A DNA stretch of 64,000 nt, taken from positions 1 through 64,000 of the forward strand of contig LGRT01000010.1 of NCBI GenBank assembly GCA_001642945.1. Direction: 5' to 3'. Position 1 is the first letter of the stretch; the number at the start of each line of letters is the position of its first letter. Shown here piece by piece: positions 26,316 to 36,079 of this stretch. This stretch comes from Rhodobacteraceae bacterium SB2 (GTDB taxonomy: Bacteria > Pseudomonadota > Alphaproteobacteria > Rhodobacterales > Rhodobacteraceae). Position numbers and translations under genes: made by a program. The notes beneath the pieces are model-generated. The model was given only the letters and a program-made list of their open reading frames with translations, searched no databases and was not told the origin of the DNA.

Positions 26316-27377
26316 GGCATAGAGGGGGTGTGGCGTATGCGTACCCCCTTTGTGGTAACCACTTATTGTAGCGAAACAGGCTGCTTACCATTTGGAGTGA
26401 GTTTTACGAAATCGCGACATTGAAGGGTCTTCTATCGTCCCACCTCTTGAACATTTTTTGTCACACATTTGGTCCACATTGGCACGTCATTATGGATGGA
26501 TCATGTGTTGACAGGATGTCCTCACCGTGTGACTCCATATGCAGGAATTGATTTAGGTATCTGAAATTAAATAAGTACTTCTTTAGCGTTTTTTATTGCG
26601 GCCGGTTTTTATATCTCGGCATTTGTGAAAACCTACAGACGAAATCGGCCTCCTCTTCACGAATGCCCAAAAGCTTCCAGGCTCCAGTTATCTTTTACTG
26701 CAAAAATTACGGACGACATTTCTGTAAATAACGCGGCCATAGCAATTTCCTTAACAGGCTGTTGAACAGATCAGTGACCAAAATTTGCTAAAAGGGTAAA
26801 CCGGGCAGGAGATTACTCATTCTCAGCGCGCGCCGCCGCCGATCTTTTGAACCATTATTATAATTTTGTGTTGTTCGAAGGCTTAGGTGAGGTCTACGCA
26901 GATTACTAAGATGACGCGGGTTTGATGCCATTTTAGAGCGGGTCAAGCTGATCTTTTTGGCCACAATGTGTTTGCATTGAGCACCAGCCAAAGCTCACAG
27001 AGGCTGAACCTCTGTACGCCTCACATATGCGATTTATTTTCATAGATGCGTCTTAGTAAAATGCATTTTTGATAGTGGCGCTTACAAGTTTAAGAAGTTT
27101 AGGGCTGCGACTAAGACGGCCTGCTTATGATTAAAATACATATCCTTTCACCTCGAGCTTAACCGCTGAAAAATCACAAACCGGGCCCTTTTAACAGTAA
27201 ACCACATTTTGTTCTAAGGCGCGCAATGCGCCTTAACGGCATAATTTACGCTCTGGATTGAGACATGCGAAATTTTGCAAAGTTCTGACGGTTTTCGATA
27301 GGTCAGATGAAATACCTAGGCTCGCTTACTCCCGTTAAGGGCAATATGCGTTCTAAAATTGCTCTATTTTTTGAATT
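26316..27377. other. Long gap at the right edge of the island
   Basis: About 1060 bases with no convincing gene. The left part has GC-rich inverted arms that belong with repeat B. A clean hairpin TAAGGCGC-gcaat-GCGCCTTA occurs at 27215-27235. Several short ORFs (for example 26788-26991) have no ribosome binding site or recognisable sequence. It is probably where the island meets the core. Confidence 0.4.
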
Positions 27378-27454
27378 TGGTCGGGCTAGCAGGACTTGAA
27401 CCTGCGACCTTCCGTCCCCCAGACGGACGCGCTACCAGACTGCGCCATAGCCCG
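27378..27454 (-). tRNA. tRNA-Pro (anticodon GGG)
   Basis: A 77-base cloverleaf on the minus strand: acceptor CGGGCTA with TAGCCCG, D loop with AGTCTGGTA, anticodon loop TGGGGGA (GGG), T loop TTCAAGT, A73 and an encoded CCA. Reads CCC and CCU. Confidence 0.95.
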
Positions 27455-27510
27455 CCAATACCGTTCTTCTTAGTGATTTTCTTCGGCAGGGCAAGCGAAA
27501 AAGACGAGAT

Positions 27511-28272
27511 TTAAGGGGTGTTGTGCCTTTTACTATAGCTGCCCCATATCGCCGCCATGCGCTGCATCAATGGCGCTAAATCTGTTTTTTGCGTTTTGCT
27601 TAAAGGGGGCATCTGCCGGATGTGATGTTTTATAGCGCCAAAATTGGGTGCGATATTAAACGGCGCTGTCACTGGCTCAGATCTCGGTGGATTGTCAGCT
27701 TCTGTATCCGCCCAAAAGTTTGAGCTTGGTTCATAATCATCGAAAAGCGAAGCCTGTCTCGCATCGCCGCTGGGGAAGGGGGGCGTTTTGCGCCCCACAG
27801 ATTTCTTTTGCGGTGGGGATAGCGGCGAAGGCTCGATTTCTGGCGAGGGCTCAGTTTTTGGCAAGGGCAATGGGATCACTTTTGTGCTGGTATCGATCAA
27901 ACGTTCGGCAGAGACGTTCACATCTTCAATCGCGGCAATATTGGGCGCGTCATCACTTGGACGGGCAGCCGCCTGATCGTTTCGATCTTTCATAAAACTA
28001 GGGGTCTCAGATAATGCGGCAACATATTTCACCCCGCGTTTGTTCAGAATTTTTTTTGCTGCTTTGATGCTTTCGCCATCTTCATGTAGTAGTTTTTTTA
28101 TGCCGCCGATCAGCAGCATATCTTTGGGGCGATAATACCGGCGCCCGCCTGCGCGTTTCACGGGTTTGATTTGACTGAACTGGCTTTCCCAAAACCGCAA
28201 TACATGCGTGGGTATTTCAAGCCAATCCGCAACTTCGCTAATCGTCCTGAACGCTTCGGCGGTTTTTTCCAT
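27511..28272 (-). CDS. MerR family transcriptional regulator
   Basis: A 253-residue regulator. Residues about 9-75 form the MerR DNA-binding domain: [20 protein letters not shown], then [18 protein letters not shown] and a helix ([21 protein letters not shown]). The long C-terminal part is low-complexity and proline-rich with no ligand motif. It is the usual last gene of the alphaproteobacterial yceD-rpmF-plsX-fabH-ihfA-merR run, 14 bases after ihfA. Its targets are unknown; in relatives it is a core gene. Confidence 0.85.
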   Translation of the reverse strand: MEKTAEAFRTISEVADWLEIPTHVLRFWESQFSQIKPVKRAGGRRYYRPKDMLLIGGIKKLLHEDGESIKAAKKILNKRGVKYVAALSETPSFMKDRNDQAAARPSDDAPNIAAIEDVNVSAERLIDTSTKVIPLPLPKTEPSPEIEPSPLSPPQKKSVGRKTPPFPSGDARQASLFDDYEPSSNFWADTEADNPPRSEPVTAPFNIAPNFGAIKHHIRQMPPLSKTQKTDLAPLMQRMAAIWGSYSKRHNTP

Positions 28273-28286
28273 TGCCCAGCGCCGCC

Positions 28287-28589
28287 TTAACTTTTATTTC
28301 CCAATGCGACTTTTTCTTTCATCAGATGCGACGGACGGAACGTGAGCACGCGCCTTGGTGTTATCGGAACTTCCTCCCCGGTTTTCGGGTTGCGCCCAAC
28401 CCGCGCGGTTTTATCGCGCACGCTGAACGTTCCAAAAGATGAGATTTTGACCTGTTCGCCTTTTGTCAAAGCGTCGGACATGTGGTTGAGCAAGCTTTCT
28501 ACAAGCTCAGCGCTTTCATTTCTGGACAGGCCCACTTCTTTAAAAACAGCTTCGCTCAGATCCATTCTGGTCAATGTTTTATCGCTCAT
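28287..28589 (-). CDS. ihfA: Integration host factor alpha subunit
   Basis: A 100-residue HU/IHF protein. The ATG at 28589 ([15 protein letters not shown]) matches the usual alphaproteobacterial start; the frame is open 57 bases further upstream but that leader is atypical. Family landmarks are [30 protein letters not shown], where the beta-arm prolines and the GRNP bend bend DNA, and [11 protein letters not shown] near the end. With the beta subunit it makes the heterodimer that sharply bends DNA in replication, recombination and promoters. Confidence 0.95.
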   Translation of the reverse strand: MSDKTLTRMDLSEAVFKEVGLSRNESAELVESLLNHMSDALTKGEQVKISSFGTFSVRDKTARVGRNPKTGEEVPITPRRVLTFRPSHLMKEKVALGNKS

Positions 28590-28707
28590 TGTCGCTCCCA
28601 GTTTTACGTGAGTGTAAAGGCGAGTGAATTTGCGAGTCAATATCACAGCTTCAGCAGATCACCGATTTACGTGGTTTTTTAACGTTTTGGGGCTCGGATG
28701 CTCAACT

Positions 28708-29679
28708 CTACCACCTTAAGACGACCGCACCCCAAGCCAGTCCACCTCCGATGGCTTCGGTGACGATCACGTCATTCTTTTTGATTTGACCGCGTTCTTT
28801 GGCAACCGAGAGCGCCAGGGGAATCGATGCTGCAGAAGTATTGCCATGGTCTTGAACGGTTGTCACAACGCGCTCGGGGTCGATCCCCATTTTCTTAGCA
28901 GTCCCTTGGATAATGCGAATGTTGGCCTGATGTGGAACAACCCAGTCGATCTCATCGGCAATAAGCTGGGCTTTTTTCATTGCCGCTTCGGCGGTTTGGG
29001 CCAGCTTTTCCACAGCGTGTCGGAACACTTCTTTGCCATGCATTCTCAAATGTCCGGTCGTTTGATGCGAAACACCGCCATCAACGTACAGAATATCGCG
29101 GTAAGCGCCATCAGAGTTCAAATCAACAGCAAGCACTCCGCGATCGCCTTTATCGCCCTTGCCGTCTTCGGCCTCAAGAACCAACGCGCCTGCGCCATCG
29201 CCAAATAAGACGCATGTGCCGCGATCCGTCCAATCCATCAATTTGCTGAAACTTTCGGCGCCAATCACCAAGATGCGTTTGGCCTGCCCGGCGATGATTT
29301 GCGCATTGGCATTTGCCAATGCATAGATAAATCCGGCGCATACCGCCTGCACATCATAGGCAAAGCCGGTTTTCATTCCGAGACCTGCTTGCACCATGGT
29401 TGCCACGGAAGGAAAGGTAAGGTCTGCGGTTGAAGTTGCCACGATTACCGCGTCGATATCATTGCTTTGCAAATCGCTGTCTTTAAGGGCGGCTTTGGCG
29501 GCTTCAATCGCCATATCAGATGTGGTTTGTCCATCTGCCACGAAATGCCGCTGTTTGATCCCAGAGCGCGCTTGTATCCAGGCGTCGCTGGTGTCCAATT
29601 GTGCTTCAAATTCTGAGTTCGGCACCACTCTTTCGGGCAGGTAATGGCCAACGCCCCGCACAACGGCTCTTACTGTCAT
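28708..29679 (-). CDS. fabH: 3-oxoacyl-[ACP] synthase III
   Basis: A 323-residue condensing enzyme, the usual size. The active site is seen as DVQAVCAGFIYAL (catalytic Cys), VVPHQANIRI (His) and QDHGNTSAASIPLAL (Asn). It joins acetyl-CoA (or another primer) to malonyl-ACP in the first step of fatty acid synthesis. It starts two bases after the plsX stop (ATG at 29679; plsX ends at 29682), so they are co-transcribed and probably coupled. Confidence 0.97.
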   Translation of the reverse strand: MTVRAVVRGVGHYLPERVVPNSEFEAQLDTSDAWIQARSGIKQRHFVADGQTTSDMAIEAAKAALKDSDLQSNDIDAVIVATSTADLTFPSVATMVQAGLGMKTGFAYDVQAVCAGFIYALANANAQIIAGQAKRILVIGAESFSKLMDWTDRGTCVLFGDGAGALVLEAEDGKGDKGDRGVLAVDLNSDGAYRDILYVDGGVSHQTTGHLRMHGKEVFRHAVEKLAQTAEAAMKKAQLIADEIDWVVPHQANIRIIQGTAKKMGIDPERVVTTVQDHGNTSAASIPLALSVAKERGQIKKNDVIVTEAIGGGLAWGAVVLRW

Positions 29680-29681
29680 TC

Positions 29682-30779
29682 TTATTCCGTTTCTTGCTCT
29701 GTGGTTGGGACATCGTGGGGTATTGTGTCAACAGATGCAAGCCGCGCGGCCAGATTTTGAGAAAACTGCGATTGCGCGAGATCTACAGCCAGTTTCACAG
29801 CGGCAGATATCCCCAGCGCATCTGCGGATCCATGCGATTTTACAACCGTGCCGTTCAGACCAAGAAACACGCCGCCATTTACCTGTCTTGGATCAATGCG
29901 TTTTCGCAGCCGTTGCAGAGAGGTGATGGCCAATATTTGGGCCAACCGAGATAGGGGCGAAAACTTAAACGCCTCGCGCAGCAGTAAACCGATCAGGCTG
30001 GCCGTGCCTTCGCCGGTTTTTAAGGCGACATTGCCGGTGAACCCGTCTGTTATAATCACATCCGCTTTGATGCCAGGAATATCACCGCCTTCGACAAAAC
30101 CCACGAAGCTAAAATCGTGATCCTCGGCATTTCGGCTGATCAGCGCATGCGCTTCGCGCAGCTCTGGGCGGCCTTTATTATCTTCGGTACCAACGTTTAA
30201 AAGGCCAACGCGCGGGCGCGCAAGAGCCAAACCGGTGCGGGCGTAAGAGGCGCCCATAAGCGCGTATTGCAAAAGATCCCGAGCATCGGCCCGGATATCG
30301 GCGCCAACATCCAGCATAACGTTAAATCCTTGCGGGTTGTTGGACGGCCATAGGATCGCGATCGCGGGGCGGTTCACGCCTGGCAACTTGCGCAAACGGA
30401 TCACGCTGAGCGCCATTAACGCACCGGTATTGCCACAGGAAACGCAGACCTCTGCTTCGCCGTTGCGCACCGAATCGATGGCAGACCACATCGAGGTATT
30501 TTTTCCCGATCTTAATACCTGGCTAGGTTTATCATCCATTGAAACAACATCGCTGGTGTCGCGTATGTCAACGCGGCCCCACAGAGCCCGGCGCTTGGCT
30601 ACTTGCAGGTCCAGCACCGATTTCTTGCCGTGAATGATGAAATGCAGATGCGCATTCTGTTTTGCGGCTCGGGCAACGCCTGCCACAACCGCGGCAGGGC
30701 CTCGATCGCCCCCCATCGCATCAATGCTGAGTACAATTTTATCGGCCGCCCCCTTCGTATTTTCAATCGAAGTGGTCAT
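29682..30779 (-). CDS. plsX: Phosphate acyltransferase PlsX
   Basis: A 365-residue enzyme that makes acyl-phosphate from acyl-ACP for phospholipid synthesis. Landmarks are IVLSIDAMGGDRGPAAVVAG at the N-terminus, then VSCGNTGALMALSVIRL and MLDVGADIRADARDLLQYA, and the C-terminal GLNGTVVKSHGSAD. Length is normal. It sits between rpmF and fabH in the classic order, so lipid flow is linked to ribosome supply through shared transcription. Confidence 0.96.
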   Translation of the reverse strand: MTTSIENTKGAADKIVLSIDAMGGDRGPAAVVAGVARAAKQNAHLHFIIHGKKSVLDLQVAKRRALWGRVDIRDTSDVVSMDDKPSQVLRSGKNTSMWSAIDSVRNGEAEVCVSCGNTGALMALSVIRLRKLPGVNRPAIAILWPSNNPQGFNVMLDVGADIRADARDLLQYALMGASYARTGLALARPRVGLLNVGTEDNKGRPELREAHALISRNAEDHDFSFVGFVEGGDIPGIKADVIITDGFTGNVALKTGEGTASLIGLLLREAFKFSPLSRLAQILAITSLQRLRKRIDPRQVNGGVFLGLNGTVVKSHGSADALGISAAVKLAVDLAQSQFSQNLAARLASVDTIPHDVPTTEQETE

Positions 30780-30799
30780 TTGCGCCCGCCTTCGGCCGT

Positions 30800-31006
30800 T
30801 TAGGCCGCGTCTTCGTCCAGATCGATCTCATCTACCAGAGCAATGACTTCACGCTCTGCGTAATGCCCGCATGATGCGCAGACGTGATGCGGCCGCTTGA
30901 GTTCGCCGCAATTTGGGCACTCATTTGGATTGGCCGCAGAAAGGGCGTCATGGGCGCGACGATTGTTCCGGCGCGATTTGGATACTTTATTCTGTTGGAC
31001 GGCCAT
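30800..31006 (-). CDS. rpmF: Ribosomal protein bL32
   Basis: A 68-residue protein beginning [20 protein letters not shown], the standard bL32 start, so the ATG at 31006 is used although the frame is open to 31186. The zinc ribbon has four cysteines ([17 protein letters not shown]). The tail, [18 protein letters not shown], is a little longer and more acidic than in E. coli, as usual for Rhodobacterales. A component of the large ribosomal subunit near the exit-tunnel side. Confidence 0.96.
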   Translation of the reverse strand: MAVQQNKVSKSRRNNRRAHDALSAANPNECPNCGELKRPHHVCASCGHYAEREVIALVDEIDLDEDAA

Positions 31007-31160
31007 GCCTGAACCTCGTTTGCTCGGAACCCAGTCCCGCGTTAGTGTAAAATTATCTGCCGCGCATACATCTAATTGTGGGTGCGTTACAACCTTCTTT
31101 TTGCAACTATCGACAAAAAACCCGGCTATTTCGCAGTTTATCCGGCTTGGATATCCATAA

Positions 31161-31724
31161 TTATTGCTCTTTGTCCATTTTCGCACGCAGGGCAGCCAGC
31201 CCCGCGAAAGGTTTAGGAGGGTCTTCTGGAAAGGCTGTTGTGCCGGCCGGAGCAGCTTTCACGCTGCCTAATTCAGCGCCCGCAGCGCGTGGGTATTCCG
31301 GAACCTCTAAAGCCAAAGCTTCTTGCAATATCTCCATCAGCTCAAAGCTTTCTGGCAGCGGCTCAAGCGAATCGTCAGGATTCGAGATCAGTTCGGCCTC
31401 TTCGCTCTCTTCCAAGGGTATAAGTTGATCTTGTGGAACAAAATGGCGCAAAACTTTTGTATCGATACGGGTCACCACAGGGGCAAGCGTCACGACACAT
31501 TCCTGCTGTATGGTTGCCCCTAGAGCGCCCTGAAGCACCCATTCAAGCGCTCCGGTTGCGCTGAGCGTGCCCGTTAGCCGTAGTTTTTTGAGGCCTTTAA
31601 CCGATAAGGTCGCAGCCATGAGCGCGCAATCCGTTTCATTCGGGCGTAGATCGAAAGCCTGCGGTTTTTGACCATTCAGCTCGCTTCGGCGGATTATTGC
31701 GTCTGGTGTAGTGAATTCGGGCAT
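31161..31724 (-). CDS. yceD: YceD family (DUF177) protein
   Basis: A 187-residue protein of the YceD/DUF177 family. The core is [31 protein letters not shown], followed by [19 protein letters not shown] and a final [11 protein letters not shown]. In bacteria yceD lies before rpmF and helps control 23S rRNA or L32-linked processes; in this window it is likewise first in the run on the minus strand. It starts back-to-back with bamE, so the two share a promoter region. Confidence 0.85.
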   Translation of the reverse strand: MPEFTTPDAIIRRSELNGQKPQAFDLRPNETDCALMAATLSVKGLKKLRLTGTLSATGALEWVLQGALGATIQQECVVTLAPVVTRIDTKVLRHFVPQDQLIPLEESEEAELISNPDDSLEPLPESFELMEILQEALALEVPEYPRAAGAELGSVKAAPAGTTAFPEDPPKPFAGLAALRAKMDKEQ

Positions 31725-31819
31725 GTTTATAACAACATCCTTTAGAGAAACATTTACTTGCGCTAGGGTTTGGGCATAAAGATCAAATCACAGCGAAACA
31801 AGAGGCGAGATATCATTCG

Positions 31820-32269
31820 ATGCGTAGGGCAGGGTTTCAGATCATATCCGCACTGGTTTTGGTGACGTTGAGCGCCTGCGCCGGACAAATCCGCAATCAC
31901 GGTTACATGCCGGCACCCGATCAAGTGGCCGATGTTTTGGTCGGCGTCGATACGCGCGCCAGCGTAGAAGAGCAATTGGGGCTGCCCACCACAGAAGGTT
32001 TGATCGAACAAGACGCATATTTTTATGTGCGCAGTCGATTGCAAAATAAAGGCTTACGGGGCGCTGAAGAAATTGAACGGAATATTTTGGTGGTCAGCTT
32101 TGACAAAAATGATGTGGTGAAAAACATCCAACGATTCAGCTTGTCGGATGGTCAAATCGTGGCGTTGCAACCGCGCGTCACGCTTCCTCCAAGGGAAGAG
32201 AAGGGGATGTTCAGCCGTATCCTTTTATCGATAGGATCCCCGGATGCCGCTTCGGTCATCAACGAATAA
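31820..32269 (+). CDS. bamE: Outer membrane assembly lipoprotein BamE (SmpA/OmlA)
   Basis: A 149-residue lipoprotein with a lipobox near the start (LVTLSACAG, cysteine about residue 20). The mature part has the BamE fold: GADQVADVLVGVDTRASVEEQLGLP T and a strand YFYVRSRLQNKGLRGAEE. It joins the BAM complex that inserts outer membrane barrels. It is divergent from yceD. BamD of the same complex is encoded 10 kb downstream. Confidence 0.88.
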   Translation: MRRAGFQIISALVLVTLSACAGQIRNHGYMPAPDQVADVLVGVDTRASVEEQLGLPTTEGLIEQDAYFYVRSRLQNKGLRGAEEIERNILVVSFDKNDVVKNIQRFSLSDGQIVALQPRVTLPPREEKGMFSRILLSIGSPDAASVINE

Positions 32270-32377
32270 ACCCGATTGCAAGGAAAAGGCCAGCACTGTG
32301 GCAGAGATCGAGCGGTTTTTGCTGTGCTGCGCGCGCGCGAATGATCCACGATTTGTCAGGGATGTGGCTGGGCTATC

Positions 32378-33106
32378 ATGTTGAAAAAAGCTAAATATGC
32401 CGCCAGACTTGCTGAAAACCTTCAAGATGTTCACTCTGCACAAGCGTTGCGGTGTTTAGCGTTTAATTTGCGATCTGAAACTGGTCTTGATCAAGACCGG
32501 TTCGATGATATTTGCGCGCATATGCTGATCGAAGAGGTTGCAACAGGTGCGCTTGTATGTTGTTTCAGGCTGCTCCATCTAAATGGCGGCAGCGATATCG
32601 AAAAAAGCTATTCTGCGCAGTTTTATGAGCTATCAGCTTTGCAAAGCTTTGACGGAAAACTGGTTGAAATGGGGCGTTTTTGCATCCATCCGCAAAATCA
32701 AGACCCCGATATCCTGCGGGTGGCTTGGGGTGCGTTAACCCAGTTTGTTGATGCGCAAAAAGTAGATTTTCTGTTTGGATGCACGTCGTTTCGCGGCACT
32801 GACACGAAAGCCTATCTGGATGCGTTTGCGATGCTGCGCGACAAGCATCTGGCGCCAAAGCGGTGGTTGCCGCGGGTGAAGGCGCCCAATGTGTTTGAAT
32901 TTGCGGCGCGCTTGCGGCGAAAGCCTGATGTTCGGTTGGCGATGCGTCATATGCCGCCTTTGCTGCGCAGCTATTTGTTAATGGGCGGTTGGGTCAGCGA
33001 TCATGCTGTTGTAGATAAACATATGAACACGCTCCATGTATTTACCGGGGTTGAGGTCGGCCGAATCCCGCCAGCGCGCAAACGGCTTTTGCGGGCGCTC
33101 TCTTGA
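32378..33106 (+). CDS. olsB: Ornithine lipid N-acyltransferase-like GNAT (OlsB)
   Basis: A 242-residue GNAT-type acyltransferase of the OlsB group. Conserved pieces are QALRCLAFNLRSETGLDQDRFDDI, VEMGRFCIHP (the SRFCVHP-like motif of this group) and FLFGCTSFRGTDTKAY, a coenzyme-binding core. OlsB puts the first, 3-hydroxy, acyl chain on ornithine to form lyso-ornithine lipid. No olsA is beside it; an acyltransferase of the OlsA kind may be elsewhere. Related enzymes in hemolysin-type names are the main alternative. Confidence 0.8.
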   Translation: MLKKAKYAARLAENLQDVHSAQALRCLAFNLRSETGLDQDRFDDICAHMLIEEVATGALVCCFRLLHLNGGSDIEKSYSAQFYELSALQSFDGKLVEMGRFCIHPQNQDPDILRVAWGALTQFVDAQKVDFLFGCTSFRGTDTKAYLDAFAMLRDKHLAPKRWLPRVKAPNVFEFAARLRRKPDVRLAMRHMPPLLRSYLLMGGWVSDHAVVDKHMNTLHVFTGVEVGRIPPARKRLLRALS

Positions 33107-33138
33107 CCTTTTAGAGTAAGCCGCATAGCTGGCGGGCT

Positions 33139-34950
33139 ATGGCACGTACTCCGCTTTTGCAGTTAAAAGATATTTCCCTGACCTTTGGGGGCAATCCGAT
33201 TTTTGACGGGATGGATCTGATCGTTCAACCGGGCGACCGTGTGGCGCTTGTGGGGCGCAATGGATCTGGAAAATCGACCTTGATGAAAGTGATGAGCGGT
33301 CTGGTCGATGCCGATCGAGGCAACCGTGTTTTGGCGCCGGCAAGCTCGGTGGGCTATATGGAACAAGATCCGCAAATGACTGGGTTTGACACTTTGGGCG
33401 ATTTTGCGATGAGCGGTTTGGAACCGGGTGATTATTATCGCGTGGAGCGCGCCGCAGAGGGGCTTAAGTTTCAACCGGACCGCCCGGTAGCGACGGCGTC
33501 AGGTGGCGAGCGTCGACGCGCAGCGCTGGCCAAGCTGATGGCAGAAGCGCCCGAATTGATGCTGCTCGATGAACCGACCAACCATTTGGATATTGAGGCG
33601 ATCTCATGGCTTGAAGAAGAGCTGCGCAGCACCCGCGCGGCGTTTGTTCTGATCAGCCATGACCGGCGGTTTCTCGAACGTCTGACGCGGGCAATCCTAT
33701 GGATTGACCGTGGCGCGGTGCGCCGCAATGAAGTTGGCTTTTCTGGGTTTGAGGCCTGGCGCGATAAATTGTGGGAAGAAGAAGACATCCAGCGCCATAA
33801 ATTAGATCGGAAGATTAAATCGGAAGCGCGCTGGGCTGTTGAGGGCATCAGCGCGCGGCGTAAGCGCAACCAGGGCAGGGTGCGCGCCCTACAAGATTTG
33901 CGCAGCGAGCGATCGTCAATGATCAAACGGCAGGATCGCGCGGCGATGGCACTGGAGGCGGGGCGCAAATCGGGCCGCAAAGTGATCGAAGCAGAAGCAA
34001 TCGGCAAGCGTTTCGGGGATCAAGAGCTGTTCAAAGATTTTTCCATCAAAATTCAACGGGGTGATCGTGTTGCTTTTGTTGGCCCTAATGGGGTGGGGAA
34101 AACAACGCTTCTGAAAATTTTATTGGGTGAATTACCCGCCGATAAAGGCAGCGTCGTCTTGGGAACCAATCTGCTGGTCTCTGTGTTTGATCAAACCCGC
34201 GCGCAGTTAGACCCTGAGATGAGCCTTTGGGACAGTCTGACCGGCGATCCAGAGATGCGCGTCTCAGGAAAAGCCGACCAAATTCTGGTACGCGGTCAAC
34301 CCAAACATGTGGTGGGATATCTCAAAGAGTTTTTATTTGATGAAGCGCGCGCGCGCGCGCCCGTGAAATCGCTTTCTGGGGGCGAAAAAGCCCGCTTGCT
34401 CTTGGCCAAAATCATGGCGCGGCAAAGCAATCTTTTGGTGTTGGATGAACCAACCAATGATTTGGACGTGGAAACGTTGGATTTGCTACAGGAGCTCTTG
34501 GCGGATTATGACGGGACCGTCTTGCTGGTCAGTCACGATCGCGATTTTTTGGATCGCACGGTCAATATGACGGTTGCGCTGGAAGGGGATGGCCAGGCCA
34601 CGCTTTATGCAGGGGGCTGGTCGGATTATCAATCACAGCGCAAGCCGCAAACCGAGCCTCTCGAGATCGCTGAAAAAAGAAAGATGAAAGATACAGCGCA
34701 AGACGTTGATAAAAGTCATGAAAATTCTTTATCGTTTACCGAGAAACACCGCTTAAAAAGTCTTCCAGACTTGATCGCCCGCCTTGAGGCCGAGATTGTA
34801 AAGCTTGAAACGTATCTATCAGAGCCTGATCTGTACTCGGCTGCGCCGTTAAAGTTTGAAAAGGCAACGCAAGCATTGCTCGAGCGTCAAAACGCCCTTT
34901 CTGAGGCTGAAGAAGACTGGCTAATGCTCGAAGAGCGCTCACAGGGGTGA
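33139..34950 (+). CDS. ABC-F ATPase (Uup-like)
   Basis: A 603-residue cytosolic protein with two ABC cassettes and no membrane part. Cassette 1: GRNGSGKST, SGGERRRAAL, LMLLDEPTNHLD. Cassette 2: GPNGVGKTT, LSGGEKARLLL, LVLDEPTNDLD. Between them lies the ABC-F linker, and the C-terminus has a coiled-coil extension (LIARLEAEIVKLETYL) as in Uup. ABC-F proteins act on the ribosome; Uup also links to branched DNA. The 'uup' name is plausible, but not certain. Confidence 0.9.
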   Translation: MARTPLLQLKDISLTFGGNPIFDGMDLIVQPGDRVALVGRNGSGKSTLMKVMSGLVDADRGNRVLAPASSVGYMEQDPQMTGFDTLGDFAMSGLEPGDYYRVERAAEGLKFQPDRPVATASGGERRRAALAKLMAEAPELMLLDEPTNHLDIEAISWLEEELRSTRAAFVLISHDRRFLERLTRAILWIDRGAVRRNEVGFSGFEAWRDKLWEEEDIQRHKLDRKIKSEARWAVEGISARRKRNQGRVRALQDLRSERSSMIKRQDRAAMALEAGRKSGRKVIEAEAIGKRFGDQELFKDFSIKIQRGDRVAFVGPNGVGKTTLLKILLGELPADKGSVVLGTNLLVSVFDQTRAQLDPEMSLWDSLTGDPEMRVSGKADQILVRGQPKHVVGYLKEFLFDEARARAPVKSLSGGEKARLLLAKIMARQSNLLVLDEPTNDLDVETLDLLQELLADYDGTVLLVSHDRDFLDRTVNMTVALEGDGQATLYAGGWSDYQSQRKPQTEPLEIAEKRKMKDTAQDVDKSHENSLSFTEKHRLKSLPDLIARLEAEIVKLETYLSEPDLYSAAPLKFEKATQALLERQNALSEAEEDWLMLEERSQG

Positions 34951-35094
34951 CTTGCCGCGTTTGCGTTCATCTTAGAAGGCGCGCGGCGCCCAATAAGCGC
35001 GTTTGAGCTTGACCTTTATTGCTTTGCCGCTGCAGAACAAACCATCCATGCGCGGATATCACGGATGATGCGAAGAAATTGCAAGGAGCCTGCA

Positions 35095-36021
35095 ATGGTG
35101 AATATGCCCGCCCCCAAAGGTCAGTTGACGGCCAATCGCCCTTTGGCCGATTTAACTTGGATGCGCGTTGGTGGCCCCGCTGATTACTTTTTTCTTCCAG
35201 AAAGCAAAGAAGATTTATCGCATTTTATCAAATATTTATGCAGCCATATTGATGTTTTTCCGATGGGGGTTGGAAGCAATGTGATTGTGCGTGATGGTGG
35301 GGTGCGCGCTGTTGTCATACGGTTGGGGCGCGCGTTTAATCACATTGAAATTTCGGGCAATCAAATCAGGGTTGGCGCGGCCGTTCTGGATGCGCATCTT
35401 GCCAAACAGGCGGCACAAGCTGGGCTAGATCTGACGTTCTTGCGCACCATACCCGGTGCGGTTGGCGGCGCTGTGAAAATGAATGCGGGCTGTTATGGCA
35501 CCTATGTGGCCGATGTTTTGGAAACCGTTGAGGTGGTGTTGCGCTCTGGTGCGTCCAAAACCTTACCCGCTAAAGATCTTAATTTGCGGTATCGCGCTAG
35601 CGATCTTCCCGCGGGTTGTGTTATTACGGCCGCCACGTTTCGCGCCAAGGCAGGTCATCCAAAGGATTTGGCCGCGCGCATGCAAGATCAGCTGCTCAGG
35701 CGGGATCAATCGCAACCGACAAAGCTGCGCAGCGCGGGCAGCACGTTTCGCAATCCGGCCGGGTTCTCCAGCACGGGGCAGCCTGATGATGATCACAGCT
35801 TAAAGGCATGGAAAGTGATTGATGAGGCGGGCTTGCGCGGCGCGCGCATCGGCGGCGCGCAAATCAGCCCGCAGCACGCAAATTTTATGATCAATACCGG
35901 AGATGCCAGCGCCAAAGATTTAGAAGATTTGGGCGAAATGGTGCGAAAAAAGGTTTTCCAATCCAGCGGAATACAGCTAGAGTGGGAGATTATGCGGGTT
36001 GGTGATCATCAACCGGAATGA
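35095..36021 (+). CDS. murB: UDP-N-acetylenolpyruvoylglucosamine reductase
   Basis: A 308-residue flavoenzyme reducing enolpyruvyl-UDP-GlcNAc to UDP-MurNAc with NADPH. The ATG at 35095 is chosen because AAGGAG lies nine bases before it; the frame is open 30 bases further. FAD-binding parts are [25 protein letters not shown] and [17 protein letters not shown]; the catalytic end has [10 protein letters not shown] and the acidic part IQLEWEI. First gene of the murB-ddl-ftsQ-ftsA-ftsZ group. Confidence 0.95.
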   Translation: MVNMPAPKGQLTANRPLADLTWMRVGGPADYFFLPESKEDLSHFIKYLCSHIDVFPMGVGSNVIVRDGGVRAVVIRLGRAFNHIEISGNQIRVGAAVLDAHLAKQAAQAGLDLTFLRTIPGAVGGAVKMNAGCYGTYVADVLETVEVVLRSGASKTLPAKDLNLRYRASDLPAGCVITAATFRAKAGHPKDLAARMQDQLLRRDQSQPTKLRSAGSTFRNPAGFSSTGQPDDDHSLKAWKVIDEAGLRGARIGGAQISPQHANFMINTGDASAKDLEDLGEMVRKKVFQSSGIQLEWEIMRVGDHQPE

Positions 36022-36079
36022 CGCCTGAAAACAGGCGCGAATAAATCGGCTCACAGGGCCGGGTAAAGGCGAAGCGGGT

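Noticed and set aside
20417-26480. A second att copy of the tRNA-Leu 3' end at the right side of the island
   Set aside because: Only a seven-base match (GTCTTCT) was found near 26427; too short to call.
26788-26991. A 67-codon minus-strand ORF in the 26-27 kb gap
   Set aside because: No start site, no recognisable sequence and arginine-rich composition typical of antisense frames.
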